Positions 26,108-34,639 of a stretch of DNA of 64,000 nucleotides are shown here, one piece after another. Source of the DNA: JACCTH01 sp050741915. Lineage in GTDB: Bacteria > Actinomycetota > Acidimicrobiia > Spongiisociales > ZC4RG35. The notes beneath the pieces are model-generated. The model did not search any database and was not told the origin of the DNA. It saw only the letters and a list, made by a program, of their open reading frames with translations. Where the stretch lies: NCBI GenBank assembly GCA_050741915.1, contig JBOGEX010000057.1, forward strand, positions 5,943 through 69,942, in the 5' to 3' direction. Positions within the stretch are counted from its first letter, which is position 1, and every line of letters begins with the position of its first letter. A program made the position numbers and the translations under genes.

Positions 26108-26694
26108 CGACCAATTACGACCCCAAGCCCGGGCGGTGGATGCTTCCGCTGGTGGTGCTGGCGATGGTGGCATTCACCTATCTGTTCGTGAGGGAGTTGC
26201 CCAACGCGGCGCAAGGTTCTGAGAACGGCACCAGCACCACGGCCGGGGGGTCAACTACCACCACGGGTGACGGCACTACGACCACTCGCCCCGTCATTGT
26301 CGACGAGGCCACCCGGGCCTACCTCGACACTCTCGCTCCCTATCAAACCCGAATGACCGAGATGCAGACTCAATTGGCTTCCGCCAATAGCGGCTGGGAT
26401 GCCAACCCGCGCACGGTCACTTTTGACCAGGCCGAGGACGCGTTCGTCGCGGTGGCGGAGGGGGCGTCGGCCCTGGCCGCGGAATTGGGCGGGGTCGCAC
26501 CGCCGCCCGTTCTCACCGAAGCGCACAACGCCATCGCCACCGCCGCCCAACAGGCGGCGGAAGCGGCTAACAACGCCCTGGCCGGTTTGCGAGCGCCGAG
26601 CCCTGACACCGGCGAACAGCGCCGGACTGCTGTGGCTGCATTCGATGCCGCGGTCACCGCTTTTGCCCAGGCGATCGCTGGCGCCGGAGCTTGA
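26104..26694 (+). CDS. Membrane-anchored protein with Thr-rich linker, unknown function
   Basis: The start is TTG 26104; no ATG or GTG lies ahead of the hydrophobic segment in this frame. The 196-residue product has one transmembrane helix (MLPLVVLAMVAFTYLF, about 13-28), a Thr/Gly linker (about 42-62) and an Ala-rich helical C-terminal domain (about 66-196) that looks like a helical bundle. No ribosome site is obvious, but a six-codon ORF overlaps the start. No family is recognised. Confidence 0.65.
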   Translation: MTTNYDPKPGRWMLPLVVLAMVAFTYLFVRELPNAAQGSENGTSTTAGGSTTTTGDGTTTTRPVIVDEATRAYLDTLAPYQTRMTEMQTQLASANSGWDANPRTVTFDQAEDAFVAVAEGASALAAELGGVAPPPVLTEAHNAIATAAQQAAEAANNALAGLRAPSPDTGEQRRTAVAAFDAAVTAFAQAIAGAGA

Positions 26695-26698
26695 GGCC

Positions 26699-27594
26699 AT
26701 GACAATCGAGGTTCGCCCGGCCGCCTTCGACGACGCGGACTCCTTCCGGCAGGTCATGGCCCATGCTTTCGGCTTTGACCCGAACGAGAAAACGCACGAG
26801 CGCTTTCAAACTATGTGGGAGCCAGATCGATCGCGTTGTGCCTATGACGACGGAAAGATGGTCGCCACCTTGGGCACGTTCTCCTTGCAACTGTCGGTCC
26901 CCGGCGCGGTCTTGCCGGCAGGCGGAACGTCGATGGTGGCCGTACTTCCTTCGCATCGACGTCAGGGTCTGCTGCGGAAGTTGATGGTGGCCCACCTCCA
27001 GGACGTGGACGAGAGGGAGGAGCCGCTAGCGGCGCTATGGGCTTCGGAGTCTTCGATCTATGGGCGCTTTGGGTTCGGGACCGCCTCGTCCTCGGTCGAC
27101 ATCAAAGCTCCGACCGCCTACGGATGATTCCATCGGCTGGCGCCAGAGCCAACTCCGGTGGAACTGATCACCTCCGACGAAGCCCGCACGGTCCTGCCTC
27201 CAATCCAAGACAAGATCAGGTCGGGGTGGCCCGGGATGTTCGCCCGCAACGAGGCCTGGTGGGCCGGCCGTTGGTTTCTCGATCTCGAGGCTGAGCGCGA
27301 TGGGGCAACCAGCCTGCGCTTTGGAGTGACGAGCCACGGTGATGGCTATGTGATTTACCGACAGAAGAACAGGTGGTCGGAGGGAAACCCGGGAGGGGAG
27401 GTTGTAGTTGACGATCTCGTGGCGGAGACACCGGAATCGTGGTCGGGTCTCTGGACTTTCGTTCTCAATCATGATCTCACGAGTCAGGTCATCGCCGACC
27501 TCCGCTCGGCCCAGGACCCACTGCTCGATTTCCTGGCGGCCCCCCGGCGGACCTCGTTGCGGCCAGGCGACGGATTATGGGTTCGCCTACATGA
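26699..27594 (+). pseudogene. Eis-type N-acetyltransferase gene with in-frame TGA and lost 3' end
   Basis: ATG 26699 gives 142 residues with a GNAT domain (VAVLPSHRRQGLLRKLMVAHL as acetyl-CoA loop; ALWASESSIYGRFGFG) and stops at TGA 27125-27127. Reading on in the same frame gives FHRLAPEPTPVELI..., then MFARNEAWWAGRWF, DGYVIYRQKNRWSEG and GDGLWVRLHD, all typical of the second Eis domain. The stop sits where CGA (Arg) would fit (TAYG-R-FHRLAP), so a single C-to-T change is enough. After about 27594 the likeness ends, so the C-terminal sterol-carrier-like domain and the catalytic C-terminus are missing. Eis-family enzymes acetylate amines such as aminoglycosides or lysines. I judge it non-functional; an assembly error at the stop cannot explain the lost 3' end. 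Confidence 0.8.
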
Positions 27595-27654
27595 CCCTGC
27601 CCGGGGATGTTCTCCTGGGACCCGGCGCCCTGGTGCCCCGAGGTGTTTTAGAAC

Positions 27655-27702
27655 GCGAACCCAGGGTTGTAGACGTTGTCCAACAGCGTCTACAGCCCAG
27701 AG
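27655..27702 (+). repeat. 48-nt hairpin element (family A), copy 1
   Basis: It begins with the shared 15-mer GCGAACCCAGGGTTG. GGGTTGTAGACG pairs with CGTCTACAGCCC (one G-T pair). It lies between the eis relic and the 3' end of glnA. Related copies are at 38103, 39187 (minus) and, more diverged, 63932. Confidence 0.8.
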
Positions 27703-27706
27703 AACG

Positions 27707-29131
27707 TCAGACGTCGTAGAAGAGGTAGAACTCGTAGGGGTGGGGGCGGAGACGAATGGCATCCACCTCGCGCGCCTGCTTGTACTCGATCCAGGTCGAG
27801 ATGAGCTCCTCGGAGAACACACCACCGGAGAGAAGGAAGTCGTGGTCCGCTTCCAACGCCGCCAGCGCCTCGTCCAACGAACCCGGCACCGAAGGAAGGT
27901 TGCGCAACTCCTCAGGGGGCAGGTCGTAGATGTCCTTGTCCACCGGGTCGAGCGGTTCGATCCGGTTCTGCACGCCGTCGAGGCCAGCCAGAAGCATGGC
28001 CGAGAAGGCCAGGTACGGGTTGCAGCTTGGATCCGGGCAGCGGAACTCGAGACGCTTGGCGGCAGGCTTCTGGCTGTATTGCGGGATGCGGATGGCGGCC
28101 GAGCGGTTACGGGACGAATAGACCAGGTTGACCGGGGCCTCGTAGCCCGGCACCAGCCGCCGGTAGGAGTTGGTGGTGGGGGCGGCGAACGCCAGGACCG
28201 AGGGAGCATGCTTGAGTAGTCCACCGATGTACCACCGGGCCATGTCCGACAGCCCCGCATACCCCGCCTCGTCGTAGAACAAGGGCTTTCCATCCGACCA
28301 GAGCGATTGGTGGGTGTGCATCCCTGAGCCGTTGTCCTCGAAGATCGGCTTGGGCATGAAAGTCACGCTCTTCCCGTGGGCCCAAGCGACGCTTTTCACG
28401 ATGTACTTGTAGAGAGTCACCTTGTCGGCCATCCGTAGCAAGGTGTCATAGCGCATGTCGATTTCGGCTTGCCCGGCAGTGCCAACCTCGTGGTGCTGCA
28501 CCTCGATCTCGATCCCCGCCGTCTCCAATGACGCCGTCATCTCCGACCGGAGATCCTGGAAATGGTCGGTGGGGGGGACCGGGAAGTACCCCTCCTTGTA
28601 TCGAGGCTTGTAGCCGAGGTTCCCGCCCGGCTCTTCCCGACCGGAGTTCCAGGCTCCTTCTTCCGAGTCGACGAAGTAATAGGCCGAGTGCTGGTTCTGA
28701 CCGAAGCGAGCCGAGTCGAAGATGTAGAACTCGGCCTCGGGGCCCCAGTAGGAGGTTTCGGCGATGCCGGTCGAGGTGAGATAGGCCTCGGCCTTCTTGG
28801 CGACGTAACGAGGGTCGCGATCGTAAGGCTCGCCGGTCAGGGGGTCATGGACGAAGCAATAGAGGAGGAGAGTCTTCCGGCTGCGAAAGGGATCGTCGAC
28901 AGCCGAACTGGGGTCGGGGATGAGGAGCATGTCTGACTCCTGGATGGCCTGGAAACCCCGAATCGAGGAGCCGTCGAAGCCGTACCCCTCTTCGAACCCG
29001 TCTTCGGTCAATTGCTTGATCGGGATAGTGAAGTGCTGCACCTGACCCGGCAGGTCGCAGAAACGAAGGTCGACGAACTCGTACTCCCCGTCCTTGGCCA
29101 TCTTCAAAACATCCGCCGGCGAATTCGCCAT
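27707..29131 (-). CDS. glnA: Type I glutamine synthetase
   Basis: The 474-residue enzyme makes glutamine from glutamate, ammonia and ATP. Family marks: VDLRFCDLPGQVQHFTIP, DGSSIRGF, the catalytic core WGPEAEFYIFD, HHEVGTAGQAEIDMRYDTL, the ATP motif FMPKPIFEDNGSGMHTHQSLW and the glutamate/ammonia region NSYRRLVPGYEAPVNLVYSSRNRSA. The tyrosine in KDIYDLPPEE fits the adenylylation site of GSI-beta enzymes, so control by an adenylyltransferase is likely. ATG 29131 is chosen because GGAG stands 8 nt ahead; the in-frame GTG 29140 overlaps that site. Confidence 0.97.
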   Translation of the reverse strand: MANSPADVLKMAKDGEYEFVDLRFCDLPGQVQHFTIPIKQLTEDGFEEGYGFDGSSIRGFQAIQESDMLLIPDPSSAVDDPFRSRKTLLLYCFVHDPLTGEPYDRDPRYVAKKAEAYLTSTGIAETSYWGPEAEFYIFDSARFGQNQHSAYYFVDSEEGAWNSGREEPGGNLGYKPRYKEGYFPVPPTDHFQDLRSEMTASLETAGIEIEVQHHEVGTAGQAEIDMRYDTLLRMADKVTLYKYIVKSVAWAHGKSVTFMPKPIFEDNGSGMHTHQSLWSDGKPLFYDEAGYAGLSDMARWYIGGLLKHAPSVLAFAAPTTNSYRRLVPGYEAPVNLVYSSRNRSAAIRIPQYSQKPAAKRLEFRCPDPSCNPYLAFSAMLLAGLDGVQNRIEPLDPVDKDIYDLPPEELRNLPSVPGSLDEALAALEADHDFLLSGGVFSEELISTWIEYKQAREVDAIRLRPHPYEFYLFYDV

Positions 29132-29322
29132 GCAGCTCACTCCTTACTTCCGGTGCTAGTGGACCGGGCATTGTGCCGGAATAGGAGTTTCTTCGCCGTT
29201 GCTCGATTGTTACGACTTTGTTAAAGGGGCCGAGAAGGCGTTCTACGCGCCGGAACCGGCCATTTGTGGTCGCTCTAGCCGATAAGAACGGGAATGGCTG
29301 TGGTCGGGGTAGCGTCCCTGCC

Positions 29323-30594
29323 ATGCCCGCCACGATTGTGCTTGGCGCCCAGTGGGGAGATGAGGGCAAGGGGCGAGTCACCGACTATTTCGCCGAGACT
29401 TCGGACTATGTGGTCCGCTATCAGGGCGGCAACAACGCCGGACACACAATCGTAGTGGGTGACCAGCGCATGGCCCTCTCCCTGATTCCGTCGGGAGTCC
29501 TCTACTCCACCTGCACTCCGGTGATCGGGTCGGGATGCGTGATTGATCCGAAGGTCCTGATCGAGGAGATGGACATGCTCTCGGCTCGTGGCATCGATCC
29601 CGGGCGGTTGCGCATCTCCACCAACGCCCACCTCATCATGCCCTATCACCGCAAGCTCGATTCGGTGATGGAGCGCTACCTCGGCCGCAACCAGATCGGG
29701 ACCACCAAACGCGGCATCGGCCCTGCCTACACCGACAAGTTCTCCCGCACCGGGATCAGGGTTCAGGATCTCTTCGATCCGGCCATTTTTCATCAGAAGG
29801 TCGAGGCCGCCCTCGACGACAAGAACCGCATCCTGACCAGGGTCTACAACCAGCTGGCTATGAAGCCGCGGGAGATCTCCGACGACTACCTCGAGCTGGC
29901 ACCCCAACTACTCCCCCATGTAGCGGACACTTCCCTACTGCTCTGGCAGGCGCTGGAAAACGGACAGTCGGTTCTCCTCGAAGGTGCTCAGGGAACGATG
30001 CTCGATATCGACCATGGCACCTACCCCTTCGTCACCTCCTCCAACCCCACGTCGGGCGGTGCGCTGGTGGGCGTGGGGATCGGTCCCGCCACTATCGGAG
30101 AGGTGATCGGAGTCGCCAAGGCCTACATCTCCCGGGTGGGGACGGGACCATTCCCGACCGAGCTCACCGACGAGACTGGCGAGCGGTTGATCGAGATCGG
30201 AGGGGAATACGGCACCGTCACCGGGCGCAAGCGCCGCTGCGGTTGGCTCGATCTTGTCGCTCTGCGGTACGCCGTTCGGGTCAATGGGATCACCAAGCTC
30301 TTCATCACCAAGCTCGATGTGCTTTCTCACTTTGAGTCGATCAAGATCGCGGTTGCCTACCAATCGGGAGAAGAGGTTCACCGCCAGTTTCCACGCCAGC
30401 ACCGAGTGCTCTACGAATGCACCCCCGTCTACGAGGCTTTCGAGGGGTGGGGCGAAGACATCTCCGGGATCAGGAGTCTTGGTGATCTTCCCGGGCAAGT
30501 GAGGAAGTACCTCGACTTCATCGCCAACCAGACCGGGACCCCGATTGGTTGGGTGTCGGTTGGGCCCGAGCGGAGCCAGCTCATCGAGATATGA
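29323..30594 (+). CDS. purA: Adenylosuccinate synthetase
   Basis: The 423-residue enzyme joins IMP and aspartate with GTP to give adenylosuccinate. Motifs: VLGAQWGDEGKGRVTD (phosphate loop, residues 5-20), GGNNAGHT, TTKRGIGPAYTDKFSR, EGAQGTMLDIDHGTYPFVTSSN, TGRKRRCGWLD. ATG 29323 is 7 nt after a TAGCGT hexamer (29310-29315), so the mRNA may be leaderless; an open frame runs upstream to 29218 but lacks homology. Its stop overlaps the purD ATG (ATGA). Confidence 0.97.
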   Translation: MPATIVLGAQWGDEGKGRVTDYFAETSDYVVRYQGGNNAGHTIVVGDQRMALSLIPSGVLYSTCTPVIGSGCVIDPKVLIEEMDMLSARGIDPGRLRISTNAHLIMPYHRKLDSVMERYLGRNQIGTTKRGIGPAYTDKFSRTGIRVQDLFDPAIFHQKVEAALDDKNRILTRVYNQLAMKPREISDDYLELAPQLLPHVADTSLLLWQALENGQSVLLEGAQGTMLDIDHGTYPFVTSSNPTSGGALVGVGIGPATIGEVIGVAKAYISRVGTGPFPTELTDETGERLIEIGGEYGTVTGRKRRCGWLDLVALRYAVRVNGITKLFITKLDVLSHFESIKIAVAYQSGEEVHRQFPRQHRVLYECTPVYEAFEGWGEDISGIRSLGDLPGQVRKYLDFIANQTGTPIGWVSVGPERSQLIEI

Positions 30595-31841
30595 AGGTTC
30601 TTCTCATCGGATCGGGGGGACGAGAGCATGCTTTGGGGTGGAAGCTGGCCCGGAGTCCCCGCCTCCGCTCCCTGCTTTCGCTCCCCGGCAATCCCGGCCT
30701 CGCCGAGTTGGGACCGTGCCTGGAAGGAACCAATCCACTCGACGGTCCAGGTGTAGTCGAGGCCGCCAGACGCCAGCGGGTTGACCTCGTCGTCATCGGA
30801 CCGGAAGCTCCCTTGGCGGCTGGCGTGACCGATCACCTTGTAGCCGCGGACATTCCCGTCTGGGGTCCCACCCAAGCCGCTGCCCAACTCGAGTCGTCGA
30901 AGGCGTTCGCCAAGAGAGTTATGGCGCGGGCAGGCGTTCCCACCGCCTCCTGGGGAGAGTTCACCGACCTTCACTCGGCGCTCGAATACCTCGAAACGCA
31001 GGCACCTCCCTACGTCGTCAAGGCAGATGGACTTGCCGCCGGCAAGGGAGTCCTGGTCGCCGACGATCAGAAGGAGGCCGCGGCCTGGGTCGGGCGCTGC
31101 CTTCGTGGCGACTTCGGCAAGGAGGCGGTTGTCATCGAAGAGTTCCTGTCCGGTCCCGAGGTCAGCGTCTTCGCTGTGTGCGCCGGCCGCGCGGCGGTAG
31201 CTCTCGACCCCGCTCGCGATTACAAGCGGCTCCGAGATGGCGACCGCGGACCGAACACAGGAGGGATGGGTTCCTTCTCACCGGTCGGCGACCTCCCCGA
31301 CCAACTGTTGTCATTTGCCACCCGCGACGTCTTCCGCCCGGTCCTCGAGGTGATGGAAGAGAAGGGCCACCCGTACTCAGGCTTTCTATACGCCGGATTG
31401 GTTCTCACCGAGAAGGGACCGACTGTCCTTGAGTTCAACTGCCGGCTGGGCGACCCGGAGACGCAGGTGGTACTGCCGCGTCTCGAAAACGACCTGCTCG
31501 ACTTGATCGAGGATGGGTTGGATGAGCAACTGGCGACCACTGACCTGAGGTGGTCGGCTGAGGCCTTCGTCAATGTGGTCGTGGCATCCCCGGGTTACCC
31601 CGATGCGCCCCGCAACGGGATTCCAATTCGTACCGGCACGTTTCCGGCCGACACCCTTCTCTTTCACGCGGGCACCACTTACTCCGGGGACCACCTGGTC
31701 TCGGGAGGCGGCCGCGTCCTCAACGTGGTCGGTAAGGGTTCGACTGTGTCTTCTGCCCGGGCCGCCGCCTATGAGGCACTCGACCAGATCGAATTCCCCG
31801 GTGCGCAGTTCCGGACCGACATCGCCGCCTCGATAGGGTGA
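30591..31841 (+). CDS. purD: Phosphoribosylamine-glycine ligase
   Basis: The 416-residue ATP-grasp enzyme makes GAR from phosphoribosylamine and glycine, the second purine step. Motifs: MKVLLIGSGGREHALGWKL at the start, VVIGPEAPLAAGV, YVVKADGLAAGKGVLVAD, EEFLSGPEVSVFAVC, DYKRLRDGDRGPNTGGMGSF and FNCRLGDPETQVVLPRL. The ATG at 30591 overlaps the purA TGA; purE begins 4 nt after its stop, so purA-purD-purE form one operon. Confidence 0.97.
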   Translation: MKVLLIGSGGREHALGWKLARSPRLRSLLSLPGNPGLAELGPCLEGTNPLDGPGVVEAARRQRVDLVVIGPEAPLAAGVTDHLVAADIPVWGPTQAAAQLESSKAFAKRVMARAGVPTASWGEFTDLHSALEYLETQAPPYVVKADGLAAGKGVLVADDQKEAAAWVGRCLRGDFGKEAVVIEEFLSGPEVSVFAVCAGRAAVALDPARDYKRLRDGDRGPNTGGMGSFSPVGDLPDQLLSFATRDVFRPVLEVMEEKGHPYSGFLYAGLVLTEKGPTVLEFNCRLGDPETQVVLPRLENDLLDLIEDGLDEQLATTDLRWSAEAFVNVVVASPGYPDAPRNGIPIRTGTFPADTLLFHAGTTYSGDHLVSGGGRVLNVVGKGSTVSSARAAAYEALDQIEFPGAQFRTDIAASIG

Positions 31842-31845
31842 GCCG

Positions 31846-32304
31846 ATGAAGGTGGCGATCGTCATGGGTTCGGGATCCGATCGCCCGGTCATGGAAAAGG
31901 CCGGACAAATGCTCGATCGATTCGGTATCGAATCCGAGACCCGAGTTCTCTCCGCCCACAAGACACCGGACGACGCCGTCGCCTTCGCCACGAGCGCGGC
32001 GGCCAGCGGGTTCAAGGTGATCATCGCCGGCGCCGGGAAAGCGGCTCACCTCGCCGGGGTGATGGCGGCCCAATCGCTCCTGCCCGTCATCGGCGTGCCC
32101 TTGAACGCTTCGCTCGATGGTCTCGACTCCCTCCTCTCCACGGTGCAGATGCCGACCGGGATCCCGGTGGCGACCGTGGCGGTCGACGGCGCGGTCAACG
32201 CCGCGCTCTTGGCCGTGGCGATCCTGGCGATCGATAAGCCCGAGCTGACCAGGCGCCTGGCCGATTACCGGGCACAGTTGGCCACCGACACGCTGGCCGG
32301 CTAA
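31846..32304 (+). CDS. purE: PurE, N5-CAIR mutase or AIR carboxylase
   Basis: The 152-residue protein has the PurE pattern: MGSGSDRPVMEKA, VLSAHKTPDDA, IIAGAGKAAHLAGVMAAQ, VIGVPLNASLDGLDSLLSTVQMPTGIPVATVAV and NAALLAVAIL. Class I PurE normally reads SAHRTP and AGAGGAAHLPG; here Arg is Lys and a Gly is Lys. No purK is in the window, so either purK is elsewhere or this enzyme uses CO2 directly. The gene ends with a 4-nt tail-to-tail overlap with the next minus-strand gene. Confidence 0.93.
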   Translation: MKVAIVMGSGSDRPVMEKAGQMLDRFGIESETRVLSAHKTPDDAVAFATSAAASGFKVIIAGAGKAAHLAGVMAAQSLLPVIGVPLNASLDGLDSLLSTVQMPTGIPVATVAVDGAVNAALLAVAILAIDKPELTRRLADYRAQLATDTLAG

Positions 32305-33389
32305 GGCGTCACCGTTCGAATCACCACCAGCCGGTCGGCGGCCGACTCTGCCCCCCAGACCTCGCCCGGTCGCCCCAGCATCTGGCGAACATTGGCTGGG
32401 CTGGCGTCCGAGAGAAAGCTCTCAAAGATCTCCGTCATCGGGTCAAAACGGACGATGGCGTTGGCGCCAAAGTCGGTGAGCCACACCGCGTCGATCTCGT
32501 CGACAAAAACCGAATATGCCTGCGGGGCGTCGCCTGGCAGACGCCATTCAGTCCAAGTCGAGGTCTTCGGGTCATAGACACCGACCTGACCGGCGTTCCA
32601 CTCACTCACCCAAAGACGGCCGGCGGAATCGGACCAAACCCTGCGAAGCCCGGCGCCCGGCGTCGGCGGATCGATCACCGTGACGGCGCCACTAGCTCGA
32701 TCAATTGCGCCTAGGTAGCTGCCGGCGAGGGAACTGAAATAGATCTCGCCCTCGGGCGTGGCGGTGATGCCGTATGGCCCCGGCCCGCGTGGGGCAGGAA
32801 AGGTTTCGATCGCGCCGCGGGCGAGATCGAGTCGGCCGTACCACCCTGCTTGTCCGGTGAACCACAACGTCCCCTCGCCGTCGAACGCGGCAGTGTTGAG
32901 ATTGGCATCGGGGGCCTCGGCCGGCAATGGGAAGGTGTCAATCGCGAAGGACTCCGGGTCGACGCGCACGATGGCGTTGAGACCGCCATCCGTAATCCAC
33001 GGTTGACCAGCAGGTCCGACGATCACACCGTGTGGGGCGGAACCGGGTCCGAGTTCGATCTCTTCTGTTTCACCGCTTTCAGGATCCAACCAACCAAGGG
33101 CGCCCCGGCGCTGGGCGGTATACCAGATGCCGCCATCAACTGCCGGAGCGACATCGTGTGGCCTGGAGCCGGCGGGCACGGGATAGGCATCGAGGACGAA
33201 CTGTGCTGGCGCCGCGGGCGCGCTCGTCGACGGAGTCTCGGTGGAGGTAGTTCCGGACTCAGCCACCGTGACTGTCGTTGGTGCGGAGAGGGTGGTCGGA
33301 GGAAGGACGGTGGAGGACGGAGGAGACAAAGACGAACATGCCAGAACCATGAACGCGCTGACAATGGATGCCCGACTTCTGCCCTTCAA
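32301..33389 (-). CDS. Lipoprotein with NHL/Vgb-like beta-propeller
   Basis: From TTG 33389 the 362-residue product has a lipoprotein signal (KGRSR, hydrophobic stretch, lipobox VLAC at about residue 17), a Thr/Ser-rich linker, and a propeller of repeated GxIWYT/LWFTGQ/LWVSEW/VWLTDF blades as in virginiamycin B lyase (Vgb) and NHL proteins. The TTG overlaps the ycaQ TGA (TTGA), which supports this start over an upstream ATG at 33452. It should be attached to the outer face of the membrane. Antibiotic inactivation is unlikely for a lipoprotein; an unknown binding or hydrolytic role is more probable. Confidence 0.8.
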   Translation of the reverse strand: MKGRSRASIVSAFMVLACSSLSPPSSTVLPPTTLSAPTTVTVAESGTTSTETPSTSAPAAPAQFVLDAYPVPAGSRPHDVAPAVDGGIWYTAQRRGALGWLDPESGETEEIELGPGSAPHGVIVGPAGQPWITDGGLNAIVRVDPESFAIDTFPLPAEAPDANLNTAAFDGEGTLWFTGQAGWYGRLDLARGAIETFPAPRGPGPYGITATPEGEIYFSSLAGSYLGAIDRASGAVTVIDPPTPGAGLRRVWSDSAGRLWVSEWNAGQVGVYDPKTSTWTEWRLPGDAPQAYSVFVDEIDAVWLTDFGANAIVRFDPMTEIFESFLSDASPANVRQMLGRPGEVWGAESAADRLVVIRTVTP

Positions 33390-34555
33390 CTTGCCAGCGC
33401 TCCCGCCAGATCCCCCTTTGGCTCGGCGATAACGTCCTCCAGCTCTAGCCATTCGGCCATTGCTCCCAGCTCCACCCGGATCCGCGCGGCAAGCGAATGA
33501 GGGTCGACCCCAGGCTCCACGTAAGCCCCGCGCACGAGCAGAGCCGACTTGCTGCGGTCGGCTTTGAGATCAAGGCGCCCAACCAAATCATTGTCAATGA
33601 GAACCGGAAACACGTAGTAACCAAACGTACGCTTGGGGGCAGGGGTATAGATCTCGATGCGGTAGTGAAAATCGAATAGTCGCTCGGTCCGGGGTCGGAA
33701 CCAGATCAAAGGGTCGAATGGACAAAGAAAGGCGACCGCCTCGATCTTCCGAGGCACAGAGGCCGCCGGGTCAAGGTAGGCCTTCTCGGTCCAACCCTCG
33801 ACCTCGACTTCGACCGCCTCGCCTGCTGCTACTAGCTCCTTTAGCAACGGCAAGCACGGTTTGTTGGCCTGGCGGAAATAGTCGGTGAGATCCGAGAAGG
33901 TGGCGACACCCTGATGGCGCAGGGCGCGACGGAGTAACTCCTTGCGCTGTTCGCCCTCCGGCAGATCCCTCGCCAGAACATCTGCGGGGATGACTCTTTC
34001 GACGAGGTCGTAGTGGCGAACGAAGTTGACCCGGGTGGGGACCCCGAGCTTTCCACGCAGGAAGAGGCCCTCCAGGGCAGTCTTGGCTGGCGACCACTCC
34101 CACCACGGTCCGAGTCCGGTCTCGTGGGCATCAAGATCCGAGGGCCGAGTCGGACCGTTCTGGCGGATCTGGGTCAGGACCCTTTCGATCCCACCCGGGT
34201 TCTCTTGGCTCCATCGTTCGAGGAAGTGCCAGCCCGACACCATTCGATGCCGATAGAGGGGCCAATCCTCCTTAGGAATGATGGCTGCCATATGTGCCCA
34301 GTATTCAGCGAGCTCCGCCTTCGGCCCCCACGTCATCTCGTCGAGCAGCGACATCGGATAGTTGCCGAGTCGGGCAAACATAGGGAGGTAGTGGGCGCGG
34401 GTCACGACGTTGACCGAGTCGATCTGAAGTACGCCTATACGCTTCAGGACCCGGCGAATGTGCTGGCGAGTAATTCGTCCCTGGGGCCTCGGATCGGCAA
34501 AGCCCTGGGCAGCGAGGGCGACACGGCGAGCTTGAGAAAGAGAGAGCCGCCGCAT
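33386..34555 (-). CDS. YcaQ-like winged-helix DNA glycosylase (HTH_42)
   Basis: From ATG 34555 (MRRLSLSQARRVALAAQGF) the protein has 389 residues. The HTH_42 superfamily pattern is clear: RRVLKRIGVLQIDSVNVVTRAHYLPMFARLGNY near the N-terminus, EYWAHMAAIIP, and the C-terminal region WFRPRTERLFDFHYRIEIYTPAPKRTFGYYVFPVL. The QID triad matches the QxD catalytic motif reported for YcaQ, which unhooks interstrand crosslinks and alkylated bases. The start of the homologous region fits 34555; an open frame continues upstream to 35371 antisense to purB and is not supported. It is divergent from purB. Confidence 0.9.
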   Translation of the reverse strand: MRRLSLSQARRVALAAQGFADPRPQGRITRQHIRRVLKRIGVLQIDSVNVVTRAHYLPMFARLGNYPMSLLDEMTWGPKAELAEYWAHMAAIIPKEDWPLYRHRMVSGWHFLERWSQENPGGIERVLTQIRQNGPTRPSDLDAHETGLGPWWEWSPAKTALEGLFLRGKLGVPTRVNFVRHYDLVERVIPADVLARDLPEGEQRKELLRRALRHQGVATFSDLTDYFRQANKPCLPLLKELVAAGEAVEVEVEGWTEKAYLDPAASVPRKIEAVAFLCPFDPLIWFRPRTERLFDFHYRIEIYTPAPKRTFGYYVFPVLIDNDLVGRLDLKADRSKSALLVRGAYVEPGVDPHSLAARIRVELGAMAEWLELEDVIAEPKGDLAGALAS

Positions 34556-34584
34556 GGGGAGGGTGAGGGTAGGCGGCGACGTTC

Positions 34585-34625
34585 TGCGCGGATTTTCTCG
34601 GCTTATGGCGCGAAAAATCCGGCCA
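34585..34625 (+). repeat. 41-nt hairpin element (family B), copy 1
   Basis: It begins TGCGCGGATTTT and ends AAAAATCCGGCCA; CGGATTTT pairs with AAAATCCG. It lies in the ycaQ-purB divergent gap, just ahead of the purB -10. A copy of the same length and similar loop lies at 53647-53687 in the opposite orientation. Confidence 0.7.
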
Positions 34626-34639
34626 GGTACCCTCACGCC

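Noticed and set aside
27125..27127. TGA recoded as an amino acid
   Set aside because: Many genes in the window end with TGA at functional stop/start overlaps, so TGA is a normal stop here.
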